This document shows, in pieces, positions 6,130 to 9,067 of a stretch of DNA of 9,067 nucleotides; position 1 is the first letter of the stretch, and each line of letters begins with the position of its first letter. The translations under genes and the position numbers were made by a program. The notes under the pieces are model-generated. The model saw only the letters and a list, made by a program, of their open reading frames with translations, made no database searches and was not told the origin of the DNA. Source of the DNA: Kiritimatiellia bacterium (GTDB lineage Bacteria > Verrucomicrobiota > Kiritimatiellia > RFP12 > UBA1067); NCBI GenBank assembly GCA_028701555.1, contig JAQVQN010000073.1, forward strand, positions 1 to 9,067, in the 5' to 3' direction.

Positions 6130-6147
6130 ATTGCTGCCCCCAGCAAT
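6130..6147. repeat. 7-bp stem inverted repeat just upstream of the btu promoter
   Basis: ATTGCTG (6130-6136), a CCCC loop and CAGCAAT (6141-6147) form a perfect stem. No T-tract follows on either strand, so it does not look like an intrinsic terminator. It ends 6 bases before the -35 element of the btu promoter, so a regulator-binding site is possible; this is inference. Confidence 0.5.
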
Positions 6148-6153
6148 CGTACC

Positions 6154-6181
6154 TTGACTTTAGCGGCTCTCGAGCTATAAG
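6154..6181 (+). promoter_or_regulatory. Sigma70-like promoter of the btuFDC operon
   Basis: TTGACT (6154-6159; 5 of 6 matches to the -35 consensus) is separated by 16 bases from TATAAG (6176-6181; 5 of 6 matches to the -10 consensus). Transcription would begin near 6188, immediately before the cobalamin riboswitch, which fits the position of the aptamer at the 5' end of the transcript. Confidence 0.7.
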
Positions 6182-6185
6182 ATTC

Positions 6186-6338
6186 AACCTAATTTCAGAA
6201 GGAAACGGAAGACGGTGAAAATCCGTCGCGGACGCGCCGCTGTAACCGGTTATAAAGCCTGCCACGACCACTGTTGCCTGCGGGCGGCGGGAAGGTCAGG
6301 GCGATGTAAAGGCCCGGAAGCCAGAAGACGAACCTTCG
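6186..6338 (+). promoter_or_regulatory. Cobalamin (adenosylcobalamin) riboswitch
   Basis: The leader carries the conserved pieces of the cobalamin aptamer in order: GAAGGAAACGG (from 6198), the hairpin GACGGTGAAAATCCGTC (6211-6227), GCCGCTGTAACC (6236-6247), and a B12-box-like AGCCAGAAGAC (6319-6329). It sits between the promoter and btuF. In known systems, bound adenosylcobalamin lowers expression of the downstream genes. No hairpin followed by a T-run lies between the aptamer and the btuF ATG, so control is more likely at translation initiation, possibly by hiding the region around TAGGATCC (6347-6354); the mechanism is inference. Boundaries are approximate. Confidence 0.92.
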
Positions 6339-6363
6339 GGAATTGATAGGATCCTTACGCGCG

Positions 6364-7275
6364 ATGAGGACCGACCTTATTTTAAAGCTGTCCCGTCCGG
6401 TTGTCTCTCTGTGTTTTATGCTGGCTAGCGGCTGCGACTTAGACATCCCGGCTTCCCAAGCTGCCGCGACCAACCTCGACTCGCCGCCCCGGCGCCTAGT
6501 CTGCGGCTCGCCTGCCGTGACCGAAATCGTTTTTGCGCTAGGCTGCGGCGACCGTGTCGTCGGCGTCAGCGACTACACCTCCTTCCCGCCTGAAGCCTGC
6601 CTTAAACCCCGTGTCGGCGGCTTGGTGAACCCTAACCGCGAACGTCTGCTAGCCTTGCGTGCAGACTGCATCATCACCCAAGGCAGGCATGAAGCCCTGG
6701 CATCCTTCTCGGCCAAGCATTCCGTACGCTTGCATAGTGTCTGCTTGGACTCTCTGGCTGATATCCTCACTGCCGTAGGCACCATAGCGCAGACTCTGGC
6801 TGTGGATGACCGCGGTTCAGCACTACAGGATCAGATCAGGAACGCTCTAGCTCAAGTCGCATCCCGTCGCGCATCCGTGCCGCCCCAGAGGACGCTGCTG
6901 CTGCTGGGGCGCATTCCGGGCGACCTGACCGGCCTGACCACGGTCGGGCCGGAAACCTTCCTGGACGATCTGTTGACCCTTGCAGGCGGCTCCAACATAT
7001 TCGCGGACGCGACCGGCGCCTATCCGCAGGTGTCCAAGGAAACGCTGCTGGTGCGCCAGCCCGAAGTCGTCCTAGAACTGCACCCCGGCGGCATGACCGA
7101 TAAAGTCCGCGCACGACTACTCGCCGACTGGACAATATTTGCCGACATGCCCGCCGTGCGTCAGTCGCGCGTACATTTCCTCACCAATGATTTCATGCTG
7201 GTTCCCGGTCCGCGCGTGGCTCAGATCGCACAAGTTTTGGCGAACGCCATCACAGGGGAGGCCCAGCATGAATAA
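6364..7275 (+). CDS. btuF: Corrinoid (vitamin B12) ABC transporter substrate-binding lipoprotein BtuF
   Basis: BtuF captures corrinoids outside the inner membrane and hands them to BtuCD. The 303-aa product has a lipoprotein signal: basic start MRTDLILKLSRP, hydrophobic VVSLCFML, then ASGC with Cys24 as the probable lipidated residue. The mature part is a PF01497 periplasmic-binding domain (about residues 43-290) with RLVCGSPAVTEIVFALGCGD, then VVGVSDYTSFP (65-75), GGLVNPNRERLLALRADCII (85-104) and a C-terminal lobe with GPETFLDDLLTLAGGSNIFA. I chose ATG 6364 because the signal peptide begins there; a TTG at 6343 lies 21 bases upstream, just after the aptamer. The ribosome site is weak (TAGGAT about 11 bases upstream), which suits riboswitch control of initiation. 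Its stop overlaps the btuD start by 8 bases. The riboswitch argues for corrinoid over siderophore as substrate. Confidence 0.9.
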   Translation: MRTDLILKLSRPVVSLCFMLASGCDLDIPASQAAATNLDSPPRRLVCGSPAVTEIVFALGCGDRVVGVSDYTSFPPEACLKPRVGGLVNPNRERLLALRADCIITQGRHEALASFSAKHSVRLHSVCLDSLADILTAVGTIAQTLAVDDRGSALQDQIRNALAQVASRRASVPPQRTLLLLGRIPGDLTGLTTVGPETFLDDLLTLAGGSNIFADATGAYPQVSKETLLVRQPEVVLELHPGGMTDKVRARLLADWTIFADMPAVRQSRVHFLTNDFMLVPGPRVAQIAQVLANAITGEAQHE

Positions 7276-8089
7276 CGTTTGCGGCATTGAGATCGAAAAA
7301 GCCAGTTTCCGCTATGCGGAGGCCGCCTGGTCGCTAGATGTCCCTGAACTCCGGCTCGGCGATAAAGGCTTGACTTGCATCGTGGGGCCAAATGGCGCAG
7401 GCAAGAGCACGCTTTTGCGGTTGGCGGCAGGCATTTTGAAACCTGATGCCGGATGTGTGCGTCTGGGACAAAAACACATTTGCGATATGCCTCGGCGTAA
7501 GGTCGCTCAACATATCGGCTTTCTGCCGCAGGAGGCCCCACCGCTGTTTGACTACTCCGCGGAGGCCGTGGTGCGCATGGGCCGCTACGCCCATGACGGA
7601 TGGTTCGGCGAGTCTGATGCCGAGAGCGGGCGTGCCGTGACCAAAGCGTTGGAGGCCGTGGCACTACAAACGATGCGGGAGCGCCCGCTCTCACGGCTGT
7701 CCGGCGGCGAACGGAGGCGGGCGCTGATCGCGGCCGTGCTGGCCCAAAACCCGGACATCCTTCTGCTAGACGAGCCCACAGCGGCGCTGGATATCCACCA
7801 AGCCGTCGCTGTCATGCGCCTGCTGGAGAGTCTCGGCAATAGCGGACAGGCGGTGGTCGCAGTCACCCACGACCTTAACCTGGCCTCGCTTTTTTCCCAG
7901 CGCCTGATCGTACTCGTCAAAGGCCGTGTCATTGCCAACGGAACGCCCATTAATGTCGTGCGTGACGAGGTGCTGCGGCAGGCTTACGGCCATGACGTGC
8001 TGATTATCAACCACCCCGAAACCGGCGGCCCGCTGGTTGTCGCGCGGCGAAAAGCGGGCACGTCAGAGGAGAGCGAACATGTCTGCTAG
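7268..8089 (+). CDS. btuD: Vitamin B12 ABC transporter ATP-binding protein BtuD
   Basis: This 273-aa ATPase drives B12 import through BtuC on the cytoplasmic face of the membrane. All ABC motifs are intact: Walker A GPNGAGKST (residues 40-48), Q-loop FLPQEAP (Gln88), signature LSGGE (144-148), Walker B ILLLDEP (164-170), D-loop TAALD and switch His201 in AVTHDLN. The order and the spacing near SAEAVVRMGRYAH are typical of the FecE/BtuD importer group. The ATG at 7268 overlaps the btuF stop (ATGAATAA) and has a strong AGGGGAGG ribosome site 6 bases upstream; in-frame codons further upstream lie inside btuF. Its last 11 bases overlap btuC, so the three genes are one translationally coupled operon under the riboswitch. 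Confidence 0.93.
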   Translation: MNNVCGIEIEKASFRYAEAAWSLDVPELRLGDKGLTCIVGPNGAGKSTLLRLAAGILKPDAGCVRLGQKHICDMPRRKVAQHIGFLPQEAPPLFDYSAEAVVRMGRYAHDGWFGESDAESGRAVTKALEAVALQTMRERPLSRLSGGERRRALIAAVLAQNPDILLLDEPTAALDIHQAVAVMRLLESLGNSGQAVVAVTHDLNLASLFSQRLIVLVKGRVIANGTPINVVRDEVLRQAYGHDVLIINHPETGGPLVVARRKAGTSEESEHVC

Positions 8090-9067
8090 CCACATGCGCC
8101 GCTCTGTCTGGACGCTCGCCTTCTTCCTGTTCGTCTTTGTGTCGGTCTTGGCGCTGATGCCTTGGATCGGCGCTGAACGCCTCGCATGGTCTGAAATCAT
8201 CGCCTATGTGCGCGACGGCCAACGTACGGCCCATGGATTGATCCTGTTCCACCAGCGCATACCACGCATCCTGCTGGCGCTGATGGTAGGCGGTGCGCTG
8301 TCAATGGCCGGAGCCACTTTGCAGGTGCTGTTCCGCAATCCGCTAGCTGAGCCCTGGACTTTGGGCGTGGCGGGCGGCGCGGCAATCGGAGCCTTTCTGC
8401 CACAGGTGTTTCCCCCCTTGGCTAATTCCTGGGGTTCGCTTAACGCTACGCCGTTTCTGGCGCTGCTAGGCGCGGGCGGTGCGATGGCGATAGTCTGGTC
8501 TTTCGCCCGGCGAGCCGGGTCCATGACCACACACGCCTTGCTTCTGGCGGGCGTCACGCTCAGTATCGTCTCCGGCGGTGTGGTCATGCTGCTGGTCTAT
8601 TTCATCTCGCCTTTCGAGGTAGCGTCGTTCCACCGCTGGATGATGGGCGGCCTAGACGTAATCGGCTACAAAGAACTGCTCTCCGTGCTTGTTCTCGGAC
8701 TGCCGGGCATGTTGTTGCTCGCTAGCCAAGCGCGCGAATACAATCATCTGGCATTCAGCGAAGAGATGGCGCTGGGACACGGCGTGGACGTGGCGCGCGT
8801 CAAGCGCCTGACCTTCCTGGGCGCGGGACTGACCACCGCCGCGTGCGTTGCCGTAGCCGGCCCGATCGGCTTTGTGGGCATGATCGTGCCGCATATCGTG
8901 CGCCGACTGGCCGGCTTCGACTACCGCTTCGTGCTCCCCTGCTCGTTTCTGCTGGGCGGGGCCGTGCTGGTTCTCTGCGACGGCATCGCGCGCACCGTGA
9001 TCGCGCCCACCGAAATCCCCGTGGGCATCATCACCGCCGTTATCGGCGGACCAGCTTTCCTCTTCCT
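8079..9067 (+). CDS. btuC: Vitamin B12 ABC transporter permease BtuC (3' end cut by the window edge)
   Basis: BtuC is the FecCD-family permease that forms the B12 channel as a dimer. The 329 visible codons (family about 330-350 aa) are nearly the whole protein and hold multiple hydrophobic segments, for example residues 10-30, 63-80, 124-141, 153-176, 200-215 and 246-275. Family signatures include FHQRIPRILLALMVGGALSM (57-76), RNPLAEPWTLGVAGGAAIGA (86-105), the cytoplasmic coupling helix around EEMALGHGVDVARVKR (228-243), AGPIGFVGMIVPHIVRRLAG (260-279), and EIPVGIITAVIGGPAFLF at the edge. ATG 8079 has AGAGGAGA about 8 bases upstream and overlaps btuD by 11 bases. Only a short C-terminal tail is missing. 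A riboswitch-headed operon with BtuF and BtuD makes corrinoid the likely substrate. Confidence 0.94.
   Translation, partial: MSASHMRRSVWTLAFFLFVFVSVLALMPWIGAERLAWSEIIAYVRDGQRTAHGLILFHQRIPRILLALMVGGALSMAGATLQVLFRNPLAEPWTLGVAGGAAIGAFLPQVFPPLANSWGSLNATPFLALLGAGGAMAIVWSFARRAGSMTTHALLLAGVTLSIVSGGVVMLLVYFISPFEVASFHRWMMGGLDVIGYKELLSVLVLGLPGMLLLASQAREYNHLAFSEEMALGHGVDVARVKRLTFLGAGLTTAACVAVAGPIGFVGMIVPHIVRRLAGFDYRFVLPCSFLLGGAVLVLCDGIARTVIAPTEIPVGIITAVIGGPAFLF

Larger units (their letters stand above)
5942..6153. other. Intergenic region between the DUF1848 remnant and the btu promoter
   Basis: No convincing gene is seen on either strand. Its contents are the lost-start leader of the DUF1848 remnant (to about 5977), a weak minus-strand promoter candidate near 6039-6068, and an inverted repeat at 6130-6147. 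Short open frames here lack family resemblance and ribosome sites. No tRNA, rRNA or terminator with a T-tract is visible. Confidence 0.6.

Noticed and set aside
5862..6146. Open frame of about 94 codons on the minus strand
   Set aside because: It crosses the DUF1848 remnant in a different frame, shows no domain and has Arg/Gly-rich shadow composition.
6130..6147. Intrinsic terminator
   Set aside because: The stem is only 7 bp and is not followed by a T-tract on either strand.

Overview
The window is bacterial. The btuF product carries a lipoprotein signal, btu expression is headed by a cobalamin riboswitch, and the left half is a gene-dense restriction/conflict island. Lineage cannot be fixed from these genes; a Gram-negative, GC-rich host is the best guess, because the btu block and the hsd block are GC-rich.

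Left part (1-5457, all on the minus strand, reading right to left): seven genes packed end to end with overlaps or gaps of a few bases. In transcription order they are: an unrecognised 125-aa protein that looks like a toxin partner; a YgiT/MqsA-type zinc-finger plus HTH antitoxin; a 565-aa ParA/MinD-like ATPase with a KGGVGRS P-loop and a helical-repeat C-terminal half; a type I methylase subunit (hsdM) reduced to 244 aa, apparently by two in-frame internal deletions; a Schlafen/AlbA_2 plus GHKL-like ATPase plus winged-helix regulator with a 12-bp tandem repeat in its linker; a 56-aa unknown protein; and the N-terminal 190 aa of hsdS, which runs off the left edge. No hsdR is present inside the window. 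A perfect 14-bp palindrome just upstream of the first gene is the likely operator for the toxin-antitoxin pair and perhaps for the whole run. The toxin/antitoxin/ATPase block is visibly more AT-rich than the hsd genes, so the island looks mosaic.

Boundary (5480-6180): a decayed DUF1848 gene on the minus strand, missing an internal stretch and its C-terminus, and ending inside the palindrome. It is followed by about 240 bases of intergenic DNA holding an inverted repeat and the btu promoter.

Right part (6154-9067, plus strand): a sigma70-like promoter, a cobalamin riboswitch and an overlapping btuF-btuD-btuC operon for vitamin B12 (corrinoid) import. btuC is cut by the right edge only a few codons before its expected end.

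The candidates for something undescribed are the toxin-antitoxin-ATPase triad at 2811-5457 and the miniature HsdM at 2051-2785.
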